44,038 nucleotides of DNA from Bacillota bacterium (GCA_012839845.1 DUMM01000024.1:1-44038), one strand, 5' to 3'. Numbered from the stretch's first letter, positions 25,499 through 34,726 are shown. The notes: a model not told the origin generated them from the sequence alone. Numbers and translations are program-made.

Positions 25499-27085
25499 AT
25501 GCGGATCCAGAGAGCTTTAATCAGTGTGTCCAACAAGGAAGGGATTGTTGAGTTTGCCCGGGGCTTGGCGGCTTTGGGCGTAGAGATCATCTCAACAGGC
25601 GGAACGTATGGGGTTTTGAGAGAAGGGGGCATAGACGTTACGCCGGTGCAGGACATCACCAAGTTTCCCGAGTGCCTAGGAGGAAGAGTGAAAACGCTTC
25701 ATCCCGCTGTCCACGCCGGTATCTTGGCTCGGCGGGACGTGCCGGAGCAGATGGCGGAACTGGAGACTTTGGGAATCAAGCCTATTGACCTGGTGGTGGT
25801 TAATCTGTATCCCTTCGCGGCCACGGTGGCTAAGGAGAATGTCACGCTGGATGAAGCTCTGGAAAACATCGATATCGGCGGTCCTACGATGATCCGGGCA
25901 GCAGCCAAGAACTTCCCGTCGGTGGCGGTGGTTGTCAATCCAAAGCGGTATTCTGAAATCCTTAAAGCCCTTGAGGAGGGCAACGGCACTTTGCCCCTGG
26001 AGCTGCGGCAGGAACTGGCAGTAGAGGCCTTCGGGCACACTGCGCAGTATGATTCCATGATTTACAGCTACTTGGCCCGGGAAAGCGGCCGGCTCAATGC
26101 TGCTCTCTGTTCAGATCAGCTGGACACAGCAGAGTTTCCCGCCCAGGGATTTATCCCTGTGGTGCTGCAGCAGAAGATGCGCTACGGCGAGAATCCCCAC
26201 CAAAAGGCTGCTTTTTACCGGGACGTTTATCCTCCCGCCGATTCCCTCTGCTGGGCAGAGCAGCTCCACGGGAAGGAGCTGTCCTTCAATAATATCAATG
26301 ATGCCGCTGCGGCAGTGGAGATGGCAAAGGTATTCGACCGGCCGGCGGTGGTGGCGGTGAAGCACGCGAATCCGTGCGGTTGGGCTGTAGCCGACACCCT
26401 GGCTGAGGCGTACCGCAAGGCCTACGAAGGCGACCCGGTGAGTATTTTCGGGGGAATTATAGCCTGCAACCGGACTCTAGACGAGGATACAGCCAGACAG
26501 ATGGCTGAGATCTTCTTGGAGGTGATTGTCGCTCCTGATTTTACCGATGAAGCGTTAGCGATCTTGACCCAGAAGAAGAACTTGCGGCTGCTGCGGCTAA
26601 AGGCCCTGGCCAATCCTCCCCAGGATAAGTGGTGGGATTGGAAGCGGGTTAAGGGCGGGTGGCTGGTGCAGGAGGCCGATCTTTCAGAGGACACGAGAGA
26701 CGCCTGGCAGGTGGTGACTGAAACAGCACCAGATGAGGATACATGGAAAGACCTGGAGTTCGGCTGGAAGACGGTCAAATATGTCAAATCCAACGCCATT
26801 GTAGTGGCCAAAGACGGCATGACCCTCGGCGTGGGTGCAGGACAAATGAACCGGCTGGAAGCGGCGAAGATCGCCTTAAGGCAGGCGGGTGAGAGGGCTG
26901 AGGGCGCCATTCTGGCATCGGATGCCTTCTTCCCCTTCGATGATGTGGTGAGGTTGGCAGCTGAGTACAAAATCAAAGCCATCATCCAGCCAGGGGGCTC
27001 TATCCGGGATCAGGATTCCATCGCTGCTGCCAACAAGGCCGGGATACCCATGGTATTCACCGGGCGCCGGCACTTCCGGCATTAA
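25499..27085 (+). CDS. purH: Bifunctional AICAR formyltransferase / IMP cyclohydrolase
   Basis: Last two steps of IMP synthesis: formylation of AICAR (ZMP) with 10-formyl-THF and ring closure. From the ATG at 25499 it has 528 residues. The N-terminal MGS-like cyclohydrolase domain (RALISVSNKEGIVEFARGL, STGGTYGVLREGG, GGRVKTLHP) is followed by the formyltransferase domain with GENPHQKAAFY, LSFNNINDAAAA, KHANPCG and DPVSIFGGI, ending QPGGSIRDQDSI. AAAGGAG precedes the start; an upstream open frame runs through the riboswitch terminator and is not coding. It stands alone, without other pur genes, under a ZTP riboswitch. Confidence 0.97.
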   Translation: MRIQRALISVSNKEGIVEFARGLAALGVEIISTGGTYGVLREGGIDVTPVQDITKFPECLGGRVKTLHPAVHAGILARRDVPEQMAELETLGIKPIDLVVVNLYPFAATVAKENVTLDEALENIDIGGPTMIRAAAKNFPSVAVVVNPKRYSEILKALEEGNGTLPLELRQELAVEAFGHTAQYDSMIYSYLARESGRLNAALCSDQLDTAEFPAQGFIPVVLQQKMRYGENPHQKAAFYRDVYPPADSLCWAEQLHGKELSFNNINDAAAAVEMAKVFDRPAVVAVKHANPCGWAVADTLAEAYRKAYEGDPVSIFGGIIACNRTLDEDTARQMAEIFLEVIVAPDFTDEALAILTQKKNLRLLRLKALANPPQDKWWDWKRVKGGWLVQEADLSEDTRDAWQVVTETAPDEDTWKDLEFGWKTVKYVKSNAIVVAKDGMTLGVGAGQMNRLEAAKIALRQAGERAEGAILASDAFFPFDDVVRLAAEYKIKAIIQPGGSIRDQDSIAAANKAGIPMVFTGRRHFRH

Positions 27086-27279
27086 GACATGTTTAACGAC
27101 ATGTTAACTCTTGTAAGGCAGGAGACGCGGGTTTCTGGGCGTATTGTTACGACCGAAGAGAAAAGATCTGCGGCTCAATCACAGGCCAATGACGGAGGGT
27201 GGGCGCAGGCGACTAATACCACACAAAGCTGAGACACTTCAAGAACTGAGAGCTCGCCCATTTTCTGTCAGTTAATATG
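27086..27279 (+). other. Non-coding stretch after purH with possible structure
   Basis: No gene seen. It opens with a near-tandem repeat, GACATGTTTAAC (27086-27097) and GACATGTTAAC (27098-27108). Farther on TGGGCG (27200-27205) could pair with CGCCCA (27255-27260), which is followed by TTTT. I could not assign it to a known RNA family. Confidence 0.4.
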
Positions 27280-27310
27280 AAGGACCCTGCTGGTAGCGGG
27301 GTCCTTGTTT
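27280..27310 (+). terminator. Probable terminator between purH and rqcH
   Basis: An 11-bp stem (27280-27290 with 27296-27306) with one G-T pair and a 5-nt loop, followed by GTTTG. It lies between the converging purH and rqcH genes. The T-run is poor, so efficiency is uncertain. Confidence 0.7.
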
Positions 27311-27314
27311 GGTG

Positions 27315-29084
27315 TCAAGTGATTTGCCTGGCAAGCAGTTCCTGGACACCTGCAGACTGCGGCGAGACAAAAAGGGTGCGGTAGTGATCGTAGAGTACCA
27401 TTCCCGGTTTGCCTCCCCTAGGTTTGCGGACGTGTTTTCGGAAGGTGTAGTCCACTGCCACGTTTTGCCCCAAACGGGCTTTGCTATAATAGGCGGCTAA
27501 CAGGGCAGCCTCCTGCAGGGTGTTCTCCGGCGGTTCCGCGCCCAGGGTCCTGATAATTACATGGGAACCGGGCATATCCTTAACATGGAGCCAGATATCG
27601 TCTGGACTAGCAGCTCTGAAAGTCACGTACTCGTTTTGCCGGTTGTTTCTGCCGACGAGGATCTCTAGGCCGTCACTGGACTGAAAGCGCAGCGGCCGCG
27701 GTTTGCTTTCTTTGCTCTCTTTAGGCTTTGGGCCTTTGACTGGGCGGATATAGCCTTCCTCCACAAGTTCCCTGCGAATGTCCTCTAGGTCAGACGGGTC
27801 CACTGCTAGGTCTAGGCTAGTTCGCATCTGTTCCAGATATTTTTGCTCATCCAAAGAGCGCTGATAATGCTGCCTCCCTTCAACTAGGGCGTTTTTCGCT
27901 TTATTGTACCGGCGAAAGTAATCCTGTGCGTTCTCAGAAGGGGTCAGCCGGGGATCCAAGGGAATGGTGACCTTTTCCAGGTCCGCGTCATAGAAGTTCT
28001 CCAAAGCAACAGACTGCATTCCCTTCCTCAACCGGTGGAGATTGGCAGTGAGAAGCTCCCCGTAGATCCGGTAAACCTCTGCATTTTCTGCTGCTGCCAG
28101 CTCCCTTTCCTGGGCCCTGACCTTCCTGGCCAAGCGGTCTAGATGACTGTCAACTACCTGGATAAGACTGCGGCGCAAGTCGGCCGCTTCCTGTTGGGCC
28201 AGTTTCTCGGCATAGTAGGTTTCCAAGGCTTTGGACACAGAGGAAAACCCGCGGACTTTCTGGAACTGAAAGACCAATGGTACAGCCGAGACCCCGATAG
28301 GCTGGCCGTCGGCATCCAGCCCAATTTGCGGGGAAAACCGGCTGCTTTTAACTTGCTCAGAGAGGGCTTTCAACGACTGGTAAAGGTCCTTTAGCCCCTG
28401 TTGGTCGATATCTCCCCACCGAGCGTCTGCGGTCAGCCCTGCTTGCTGCACGAGTTCAGCCGCGACCCGGGGATTGATACCGGTGATGTTGCTTTGAATC
28501 AGCTGGGCGAGGGAGGCGGCAGGGGAGGCGGGGGCCATTCTGGTCAGAAAAGCCTGCCAATCCAGAGTAAGCAGTGAAAGCTTCCCCTGAGCCGGCGGGG
28601 GAATGTATAGAGCTCCGGGGACTACTTGGCGGTAACGGTTGACCCGGCTGTCGATCCGGACAACGGCATCCAGGATCTCGCCAGCTTCATTGAGTAGAAT
28701 GATATTGCTGTGACGTCCCATCAGTTCGGCAACTAACCGATAGGTAGCCCTTTTGCCGTTTTCGTCGGCGTTCTCTACGGCAATGGCCAGCATCCGCTCA
28801 AGATCCGGTTGGTCAACTCCCAGGATCTTGCCTCCCTCCAGGTACTTTCGCAGCAGCATGCAAAAGGAAGGAGGAGTTAAAGGGTTTTCTGGGACTTGTT
28901 CTGTCAAGAAAATCCGGGGATTTTGCGGATCAGCCGATACCATCACCGCCAGTTCTGTTCCAGGACGGCGGCAGTGGATGACAATATCCCGCTTCCCCGG
29001 CTGATATATCTTGGTAATGCGGCATCCAATGGTCTGCTGCATTTCTTCTCTGACTGCCGCTAAAGTGATACCATCCATTGCCAT
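27315..29084 (-). CDS. rqcH: Ribosome quality control protein RqcH (NFACT family)
   Basis: Binds 50S subunits with stuck peptidyl-tRNA and adds C-terminal alanine tails that mark nascent chains for degradation; formerly called fibronectin-binding protein FbpA/YloA. It has 589 residues from the ATG at 29084. NFACT-N is seen in the N-terminal part (MAMDGITLAAVREEM, ELMGRHSNIILLNE, RIDSRVNRYRQVVPG), a long coiled coil in the middle, and NFACT-R at the C-terminus (GRNNRQNEYVTFRAAS, DDIWLHVKDMPGSHVII). An ATG at 29096 has GGAGG directly attached and is too close; the one at 29084 fits the family start. The frame stays open farther upstream without support. Position upstream of the Ca-ATPase gene matches yloA-yloB. 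Confidence 0.95.
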   Translation of the reverse strand: MAMDGITLAAVREEMQQTIGCRITKIYQPGKRDIVIHCRRPGTELAVMVSADPQNPRIFLTEQVPENPLTPPSFCMLLRKYLEGGKILGVDQPDLERMLAIAVENADENGKRATYRLVAELMGRHSNIILLNEAGEILDAVVRIDSRVNRYRQVVPGALYIPPPAQGKLSLLTLDWQAFLTRMAPASPAASLAQLIQSNITGINPRVAAELVQQAGLTADARWGDIDQQGLKDLYQSLKALSEQVKSSRFSPQIGLDADGQPIGVSAVPLVFQFQKVRGFSSVSKALETYYAEKLAQQEAADLRRSLIQVVDSHLDRLARKVRAQERELAAAENAEVYRIYGELLTANLHRLRKGMQSVALENFYDADLEKVTIPLDPRLTPSENAQDYFRRYNKAKNALVEGRQHYQRSLDEQKYLEQMRTSLDLAVDPSDLEDIRRELVEEGYIRPVKGPKPKESKESKPRPLRFQSSDGLEILVGRNNRQNEYVTFRAASPDDIWLHVKDMPGSHVIIRTLGAEPPENTLQEAALLAAYYSKARLGQNVAVDYTFRKHVRKPRGGKPGMVLYDHYRTLFVSPQSAGVQELLARQIT

Positions 29085-29096
29085 ATCATCACTCAT

Positions 29097-29119
29097 CCTC
29101 CCAGGAAACCTGGAAGAGG
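29097..29119 (-). promoter_or_regulatory. Hairpin covering the rqcH ribosome binding site
   Basis: In the rqcH mRNA, CCTC-TT-CCAGG pairs with CCTGG-GAGG around a TTT loop. The second arm contains the GGGAGG ribosome binding site, which the hairpin would hide. Confidence 0.5.
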
Positions 29120-29145
29120 CAGGTTTCGCGTTGGAATTCCCTATA

Positions 29146-29154
29146 AGTATAGCA
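29146..29154 (-). promoter_or_regulatory. Possible extended -10 promoter of rqcH
   Basis: On the minus strand TGCTATACT reads as an extended -10 element about 60 bp upstream of the rqcH start. No convincing -35 box is seen. The remaining 29155-29285 stretch holds no other signal I can support. Confidence 0.4.
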
Positions 29155-29285
29155 CAACGGTAAGAGGAAGTCCCTTTATCTGTGCCGAAGTAAAACGGGA
29201 CATCAAGCACCCGGCGCCTTTTACTGGTGCCTGTGGTGTCTAGTGTCTTATCCGACTCTCCAGCTAGTTGGGAGAGCGCTGTGAG

Positions 29286-30053
29286 GTGTTGCATTTGCGC
29301 AGACATATCTTGTTTATGCTGGCCGGGATCTTGGCCCTCGGGGTTACGCTGGCCCCAGTCTCCAGTGCCGATCTCAACCGTGGCGACATTCATCTGACCA
29401 ACGGGCTTATCTACTATGCCCTAGGCTTTCATGATCTGGCCGTCAAGGAATTGCGGCAGGCGGCTGCCTTGGACCCCGGTAACAGTGAGGTGCGGGTGGC
29501 CTTGGGTATGGCATACCAGGTCAAGGGTGACCTGCAGGCGGCTTTAGCCGTCTACCGGGAAGCTTTGGAGATGGATGACAGTGCGCTGTACGTCCACGGC
29601 CTGATGGGGGACATCTACCGGGTGCGGGGAGACAAGGAAAAGGCTCGGGCCCATTATCTTGCTGCCATGGAGGATCCCGAGTTGGTGGCGCTGCCTGCCT
29701 ACGGATTGGGAGTCCTGGCAGAGGAAGAGGGAGACTGGGATGCTGCGGTGGAGAGGTATCGGCAAGTGCTGGAAGCAGCTCCCGACCACGCAGACTCCGC
29801 AGTGAGACTGGCTGCGCTCCTTCGCCGCAGCGGTGCAGCGGCAGAGGCTTTGGAGGTAGTTGAGAATGCGCAGCGGTACAATCCTCGAGTTGCTGAGCTT
29901 CATTACTTAGGCGGATTGCTGTACAGAGAACTGGAAAGGTACGACGAGGCAAAACACGCCTTCGACAGAGCACTGCACTTGGATCAAAACCACGATGGTG
30001 CCCGGCGGGCTCTCGATGACCTTGAGAATCTGTTGAATCAGCGACCACAATGA
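29286..30053 (+). CDS. Secreted tetratricopeptide repeat protein
   Basis: About 255 residues from a GTG at 29286. The N-terminus is a signal peptide (RRHILFMLAGILALGVTLA, cleavage near VSSA-DLN). The rest consists of roughly six TPR units, for example GLIYYALGFHDLAVKELRQA, GMAYQVKGDLQAALAVYREA and GLLYRELERYDEAKHAFDRA. TPR proteins of this type serve as protein-binding scaffolds; the partner is unknown. Alternative starts are TTG at 29268, 29289 and 29295. It is divergent from rqcH and ends in its own terminator. Confidence 0.8.
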   Translation: MLHLRRHILFMLAGILALGVTLAPVSSADLNRGDIHLTNGLIYYALGFHDLAVKELRQAAALDPGNSEVRVALGMAYQVKGDLQAALAVYREALEMDDSALYVHGLMGDIYRVRGDKEKARAHYLAAMEDPELVALPAYGLGVLAEEEGDWDAAVERYRQVLEAAPDHADSAVRLAALLRRSGAAAEALEVVENAQRYNPRVAELHYLGGLLYRELERYDEAKHAFDRALHLDQNHDGARRALDDLENLLNQRPQ

Positions 30054-30138
30054 CATAGACGGTGTTTATCGATAGATAGTGTTGAGCGCGGGCAATAACC
30101 GATGACCGGTCTTCCGGGTGGGCAGCAGTGCCGCGGTC

Positions 30139-30174
30139 AAGGGTGCTTTTCCACTAAGGGGAAGCACCCTTTTT
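30139..30174 (+). terminator. Rho-independent terminator after the TPR gene
   Basis: AAGGGTGCTT (30139-30148) pairs with AAGCACCCTT (30162-30171), with CC/GG closing an inner stem, and T's follow to 30174. The stretch from here to the ATPase start at 30320 shows no clear promoter. Confidence 0.92.
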
Positions 30175-30319
30175 GTGTCGCTGCATGGGTCTTCCTTCGA
30201 TTGCACAGGGCATTACGGCTAAGTGAAGTTGAATTATTTCCAGCCGCCGGGAATATGGATTAGGGGACTGATGCTCTCAGGACTAAGTCACTAGTGCATC
30301 GCGGGGGGAACTTAAAGCA

Positions 30320-33118
30320 ATGTCCGCCAATGCATACTACCAGCAGCGAGCAGAGGCAGTTTTAAAGGAGCTCGGCACCGATGCCGAGTTGGGGCTTTCT
30401 ACCGAGGAGGTGAAAAGGCGGGCTGCCCAGTTCGGACCCAACGCTTTGGTCGAACACTCGCGCTCTTCCCTTTTGGTCAGCTTTCTCAGGCAGTTTCAGG
30501 ATTTCATGGTCATGGTGCTGATCGCGGCCGCTTGTATTTCTGTCTTCTTAGGTGAGACTGCCGACGCCCTGGCGATCTTGGCCATCGTCTTCTGCAACGG
30601 CCTCTTGGGGTTTATTCAGGAACACAAGGCAGAGCGGTCCTTAGCGGCTTTGAGGGAGCTGGCGGCTTCCACCTGTATTGTCTTGCGGGACGGAAGGGAG
30701 CAGGAGGTGCCGGCGGCAGAGCTTGTACCGGGGGATATTGTCTTTCTGAATCCAGGACAGCGAGTGCCCGCCGACGGGCGGCTCTTGGAGACCAACCTGC
30801 TGGCTGTTGAAGAAGCGGCCCTCACCGGTGAGTCCAATCCTGTGGGAAAAGACTGGGAGTACATGCCTGCGGCAGGCGCTTCCCTGGGTGACCTCAGGAA
30901 CAGCGTCTTTATGGGTACCACCGTTGTGCGGGGGAAAGGCAAGTTTATTGTTACCCGTACCGGTATGGATACTGAGATCGGGAAGATAGCAGCTATGATT
31001 CAAGGCGCACCGGTGGAATCCACGCCTCTCCAGAGGCGGCTGGAGCAGTTGGGCAGGTGGCTGGTGGCAGGATGTCTGTTGGTAGTAGCTGTGGTGTTTG
31101 CCATCGGCGTCATCCAGGGCGTGCCCTTTTATCAGATGTTTCTCACCGGCGTGAGCTTAGCGGTTGCCGCTATTCCTGAGGGACTGCCTGCAGCAGTTAC
31201 CATAGCCCACGCGGTAGGAGTGCAGCGGATGAGCCGGAGAAATGCTGTTGTACGCCGTCTTCCAGCTGTGGAGACGCTGGGGTGTGCAACGGTCATCTGC
31301 TCTGACAAAACCGGTACCCTTACCCAGAACATCATGACCGTGCGGGAAATCCATACCGCCGCCGAGTCGTACCAAGTGACCGGCAGGGGATACCAGCCGC
31401 AGGGTTGCCTGATTGGACCCCGCGGAAATCCAGTCATGGAGCCGCAGCATGATCTCAAGGAGCTCCTCACTGCCGCTGTAGTGTGCAACAACGCCCGGAT
31501 CTATCCCCAGGCACACAAAGGTGGGTACCTGAGAGGCTTATGGCGCAGACTGACATCTGAACACAGCGGTGACAGACACGGAGAGTGGCACCTGACCGGA
31601 GATCCCACCGAAGGCGCCTTGCTGGTTGCGGCTGCAAAAGCCGGGTTTTATCGGGAGCAGGTTGAAAAACGGCTTAGACGCTGTATTGAGTTTCCTTTCG
31701 ATTCTGGCCGCAAACGTATGACGGTGATCACTAAAGGACCTGAGAGCAAGCCTACTGCTTGGACCAAGGGGGCTCCAGATGTCATCCTGGAGCTGTGCAC
31801 CCATATCCTGAAAAAGGGAAGTGTTTTTCCCATATCTACACGGGATAAACAGCAGATCCGCCGGCAGTATGAGGCTATGTCCAGCTCTGCCTTGCGGGTC
31901 TTGGCCTTTGCCAAAAGGGATGACCTGCCAGGCGTGGGGGCGGATGCTCTGCGCAGTCTGCGGGAGGGTGACATCGAGCGAAACCTGATCTTCTTGGGAC
32001 TGATGGGCATGATGGACCCTCCCCGCCCGGAGGCGGTCAAGGCTGTAGCCCAGGCCCGCCGGGCAGGGATCCGGACTATTATGGTGACCGGTGACCACGC
32101 TAATACAGCCCTGGCCGTGGGCCGAGAACTGGGACTGGTGACAGGAAAAGGCCGGGCGGTTACCGGTGCAGAGCTGGATGGAATGGACGATCTCAAGCTG
32201 CGGGAAGCTGTAGGAGGGATAACGGTTTTCGCCAGGGTAAGGCCTGAGCATAAGGTGCGCATCGTCAGGGCATTGAAGGCCAGGGGTGAAATTGTGGGCA
32301 TGACCGGCGATGGGATCAACGACGCGCCTGCGGTTAAAGAAGCGGATATTGGGATAGCTATGGGGAGAAGCGGAACTGACGTAACTAAAGAGGCCTCAGA
32401 TATTGTGCTGGCTGACGATAACTTTGCCACAATCGTCGCGGCCATCGAAGAGGGCAGAGTGATCTATGAGAACATCCGGAAGTTTATCAGGTATCTGTTA
32501 GGGTGCAACGTAGGTGAAGTCCTGACTATGCTTTTGGCAGCAGTCGCAGGCCTGCCCATGCCGCTGGTGCCCATTCAGATTTTGTGGATGAACTTGGTTA
32601 CCGATGGTCTGCCGGCTGTTGCCCTGAGCGTGGATCCCGGTGATCCAGACATTATGGAGCGGGGCCCAAGGTCTCCCAAGGAGGGGTTATTCTCTCGAGG
32701 TCTGCACCTGCGGATCGTGCTTCAAGGCCTCCTGATTGGGCTCAGCACGCTGGCGGTGTTTGCCGCAGAATTGTTCCTCGGAAGCGGCACGCTGAAAGCA
32801 GCTCAGACTATGGCTTTTACTACATTGGTCGTGGGTCAGCTGGTCTACGTCTTCCAGTGCCGTTCGGAACAGCACCGGATGTGGGAGTTGGGACTTTGGG
32901 ACAATCCTTGGCTGGTAGGTGCGGTGCTCGCATCTGCCTTAATGCAGCTCGGGGTCTTATACGTTCCTTTGCTTCAGCCCATCTTCAATACGGTGCCTTT
33001 GACAACCGGGCAGTGGGCGGTTGTGCTGTTCTTTTCCGGAGTCTGCGGCATAGCTGGAGACATTGCTGCGGCGGTTCACGGGAGGCTAAAGGCGAGGCTG
33101 ACCGTAGTCAGGGTGTGA
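30320..33118 (+). CDS. Calcium-type cation-translocating P-type ATPase
   Basis: P2-type ATPase, 932 residues, equal in place to B. subtilis yloB, a Ca2+ pump expressed in sporulation. It has the N-terminal cation-ATPase domain, TGES in the actuator domain, PEGLP at residues 286-290 in membrane segment 4 (Ca-type), DKTGT with the phosphorylated Asp329, KGAPDVIL in the nucleotide domain, MTGDGINDAPAVKEADIGIA in the hinge, and NLVTDGLPAVALSVD in segment 6. The ion is inferred as Ca2+ from the PEGLP and segment 6 motifs. ATG at 30320 follows a GGGGGG purine tract. It is upstream of yicC with a 100-bp gap. Confidence 0.94.
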   Translation: MSANAYYQQRAEAVLKELGTDAELGLSTEEVKRRAAQFGPNALVEHSRSSLLVSFLRQFQDFMVMVLIAAACISVFLGETADALAILAIVFCNGLLGFIQEHKAERSLAALRELAASTCIVLRDGREQEVPAAELVPGDIVFLNPGQRVPADGRLLETNLLAVEEAALTGESNPVGKDWEYMPAAGASLGDLRNSVFMGTTVVRGKGKFIVTRTGMDTEIGKIAAMIQGAPVESTPLQRRLEQLGRWLVAGCLLVVAVVFAIGVIQGVPFYQMFLTGVSLAVAAIPEGLPAAVTIAHAVGVQRMSRRNAVVRRLPAVETLGCATVICSDKTGTLTQNIMTVREIHTAAESYQVTGRGYQPQGCLIGPRGNPVMEPQHDLKELLTAAVVCNNARIYPQAHKGGYLRGLWRRLTSEHSGDRHGEWHLTGDPTEGALLVAAAKAGFYREQVEKRLRRCIEFPFDSGRKRMTVITKGPESKPTAWTKGAPDVILELCTHILKKGSVFPISTRDKQQIRRQYEAMSSSALRVLAFAKRDDLPGVGADALRSLREGDIERNLIFLGLMGMMDPPRPEAVKAVAQARRAGIRTIMVTGDHANTALAVGRELGLVTGKGRAVTGAELDGMDDLKLREAVGGITVFARVRPEHKVRIVRALKARGEIVGMTGDGINDAPAVKEADIGIAMGRSGTDVTKEASDIVLADDNFATIVAAIEEGRVIYENIRKFIRYLLGCNVGEVLTMLLAAVAGLPMPLVPIQILWMNLVTDGLPAVALSVDPGDPDIMERGPRSPKEGLFSRGLHLRIVLQGLLIGLSTLAVFAAELFLGSGTLKAAQTMAFTTLVVGQLVYVFQCRSEQHRMWELGLWDNPWLVGAVLASALMQLGVLYVPLLQPIFNTVPLTTGQWAVVLFFSGVCGIAGDIAAAVHGRLKARLTVVRV

Positions 33119-33218
33119 GCAGGACTTTCAGCAGCGGGCAAGAAAGTAGGTATAAAGGCCAAAGGCAGTATCTGGTCCACCACTGGGCAGTTTTTCAGTG
33201 AGAAATGGGGCTTGGTAG

Positions 33219-34100
33219 ATGGCTGTGTACAGTATGACAGGCTACGGCTATGGACAAGCTGGTGACCAAGTTGTGGTCTCTGTAGAGATGCGGTCGGTTA
33301 ACCAGCGCTACAGTGACTTTTCTATCCGTCTGCCTAGGGAATACAGTTTCCTCGAGGAGACCATTCGCCGGGTTGTCGCCGGTAGGGTGCGGCGGGGCAG
33401 AGTGGAAATCTCTGTGACAATAGAGGATTTTCGCAAGAAGCCAAGAACGGTAAAGATTGACTGGGGATTGCTCCAGGGTTTTGATCGGGCGATATCGGAA
33501 GTCGCGGAACAGTTTGAGCTGGAACCCACCAATCGGGTGGACTTTTTGCTTTCTCTTCCTGGGGTGTTGGAGCCTGTAGCGGTAGATGAGGAAGACGCAG
33601 AGCTTTTGCAGGTTCTGGCGGAGGCTGCGGCTCAGCAGGCAGCAGATGCTCTCGTGGCAATGCGAAAGGCCGAAGGGGAGAGGCTGGCCGAGACTCTATT
33701 GGAGTACCTGACCGTTCTAGAGACGGGTCTGGAGGAGGTTAAGGCAGCGGCCAAGTCGCTGCCCCAGGAGGCCCTGGTCCGCTTGCAGACCAGACTTGCC
33801 GAGCTGGTGGGGGATATGCCCATAGATCCCAACCGTCTAGCGGCGGAGGCGGCTATTATTGCCGATCGGGCGAACATCGATGAAGAAATAGTGCGCCTTG
33901 CCAGCCATCTGGCAGAGTTTCGCTCTACCCTGGAGAAAGACGAGTCAATGGGTCGCAAGCTGGACTTCTTGATTCAGGAAATGCACCGGGAAGTAAATAC
34001 CATCGGTTCAAAGTCCAGCAGTGTGGCAATATCCCGGTGGGTGGTGGAGGCAAAGACTGTGATTGAGAAGCTCCGGGAGCAAGTGCAGAATGTGGAGTGA
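33219..34100 (+). CDS. yicC: YicC/YloC family endoribonuclease-like protein
   Basis: 293-residue protein of the YicC family, some members of which act as endoribonucleases on small RNAs. The N-terminal MAVYSMTGYG and VEMRSVNQRYSDFSIRLP are diagnostic; the C-terminal DUF1732-type region has GRKLDFLIQEMHREVNTIGSKS. ATG at 33219. The block yicC-remA-gmk-rpoZ is conserved in Bacillota; here an mIHF gene is inserted after it. Confidence 0.94.
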   Translation: MAVYSMTGYGYGQAGDQVVVSVEMRSVNQRYSDFSIRLPREYSFLEETIRRVVAGRVRRGRVEISVTIEDFRKKPRTVKIDWGLLQGFDRAISEVAEQFELEPTNRVDFLLSLPGVLEPVAVDEEDAELLQVLAEAAAQQAADALVAMRKAEGERLAETLLEYLTVLETGLEEVKAAAKSLPQEALVRLQTRLAELVGDMPIDPNRLAAEAAIIADRANIDEEIVRLASHLAEFRSTLEKDESMGRKLDFLIQEMHREVNTIGSKSSSVAISRWVVEAKTVIEKLREQVQNVE

Positions 34101-34120
34101 GTGCTGAAGGAGGTAAAGGT

Positions 34121-34429
34121 GTGTCGCTGCCCAAGCTAACGGCTGAGGAGAAACTGCAGGCCCTGGAGAAAGCCCAGAGCATGAGAAAACAGCGGGCGCA
34201 GATCCGGGAACAGCTTAAGTCTGGGAAATTAACTTTGCGGGACGTTCTGAATCAAGCCGACGATGAAGTGGTGGGCCGGATGAGGGTTTCGTATCTCTTG
34301 CAATCCCTGCCCCAAATTGGTAAAGTAACAAGTAGGCGCATAATGGAGGAGATCGGCATCCACGAGAATCGGCGTGTTCAAGGGCTCGGCCCGAGACAGA
34401 TCGATGCGTTGCTGAAGAAGTTGGGGTAG
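34121..34429 (+). CDS. mihF: Integration host factor, actinobacterial type (mIHF)
   Basis: A 102-residue nucleoid-associated DNA-binding protein of the mIHF type (unrelated to E. coli IHF). The C-terminal half carries the signature SLPQIGKVTSRRIMEEIGI, then ENRRVQGLGPRQIDALLKKLG-like residues at the end, a helix-two-turn-helix style fold. The GTG at 34121 follows AGGAGG (34108-34113); an ATG at 34097 opens the frame earlier without such a site. In actinobacteria mihF sits directly before gmk; here remA lies between. Function in DNA organisation is inferred from the family. Confidence 0.87.
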   Translation: MSLPKLTAEEKLQALEKAQSMRKQRAQIREQLKSGKLTLRDVLNQADDEVVGRMRVSYLLQSLPQIGKVTSRRIMEEIGIHENRRVQGLGPRQIDALLKKLG

Positions 34430-34450
34430 GGCAGTTGGGGGGACCAAGTT

Positions 34451-34726
34451 TTGAGTATTAAGCTTGCGAATATAGGTTTCGGGAATATAGTTGCTGCCAA
34501 CCGGATCGTTGCCATAGTCAGCCCGGAATCGGCGCCGATTAAGCGAATCATCCAAGAGGCTAGGGAAAACGGCATGCTGGTGGATGCTACATATGGAAGA
34601 CGTACCCGTGCGGTAATTATTACCGACAGCGATCATGTCATCTTGTCAGCTGTGCAGCCTGAGACCGTTGCCCACCGGCTGGCCGGCAAAGACAAGGGAG
34701 ATATTTCAGACGAATCGATAGAATAA
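34451..34726 (+). CDS. remA: Extracellular matrix regulator RemA (DUF370)
   Basis: 91-residue DNA-binding protein of the RemA family, which in B. subtilis activates biofilm matrix and osmoprotection genes. Diagnostic is [20 protein letters not shown] followed by [14 protein letters not shown] and [19 protein letters not shown] start at 34451. Located as in B. subtilis directly before gmk (21-bp gap). Confidence 0.95.
   Translation: MSIKLANIGFGNIVAANRIVAIVSPESAPIKRIIQEARENGMLVDATYGRRTRAVIITDSDHVILSAVQPETVAHRLAGKDKGDISDESIE

Noticed and set aside
27086-27279. Possible glycine or other metabolite riboswitch after purH
   Set aside because: No conserved core of a known class could be recognised, and no gene in the right direction follows.
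31648-32445. Minus-strand open frame of 265 codons antisense to the P-type ATPase gene
   Set aside because: Ser/Thr/Ala-rich shadow of a gene with all P-type motifs.
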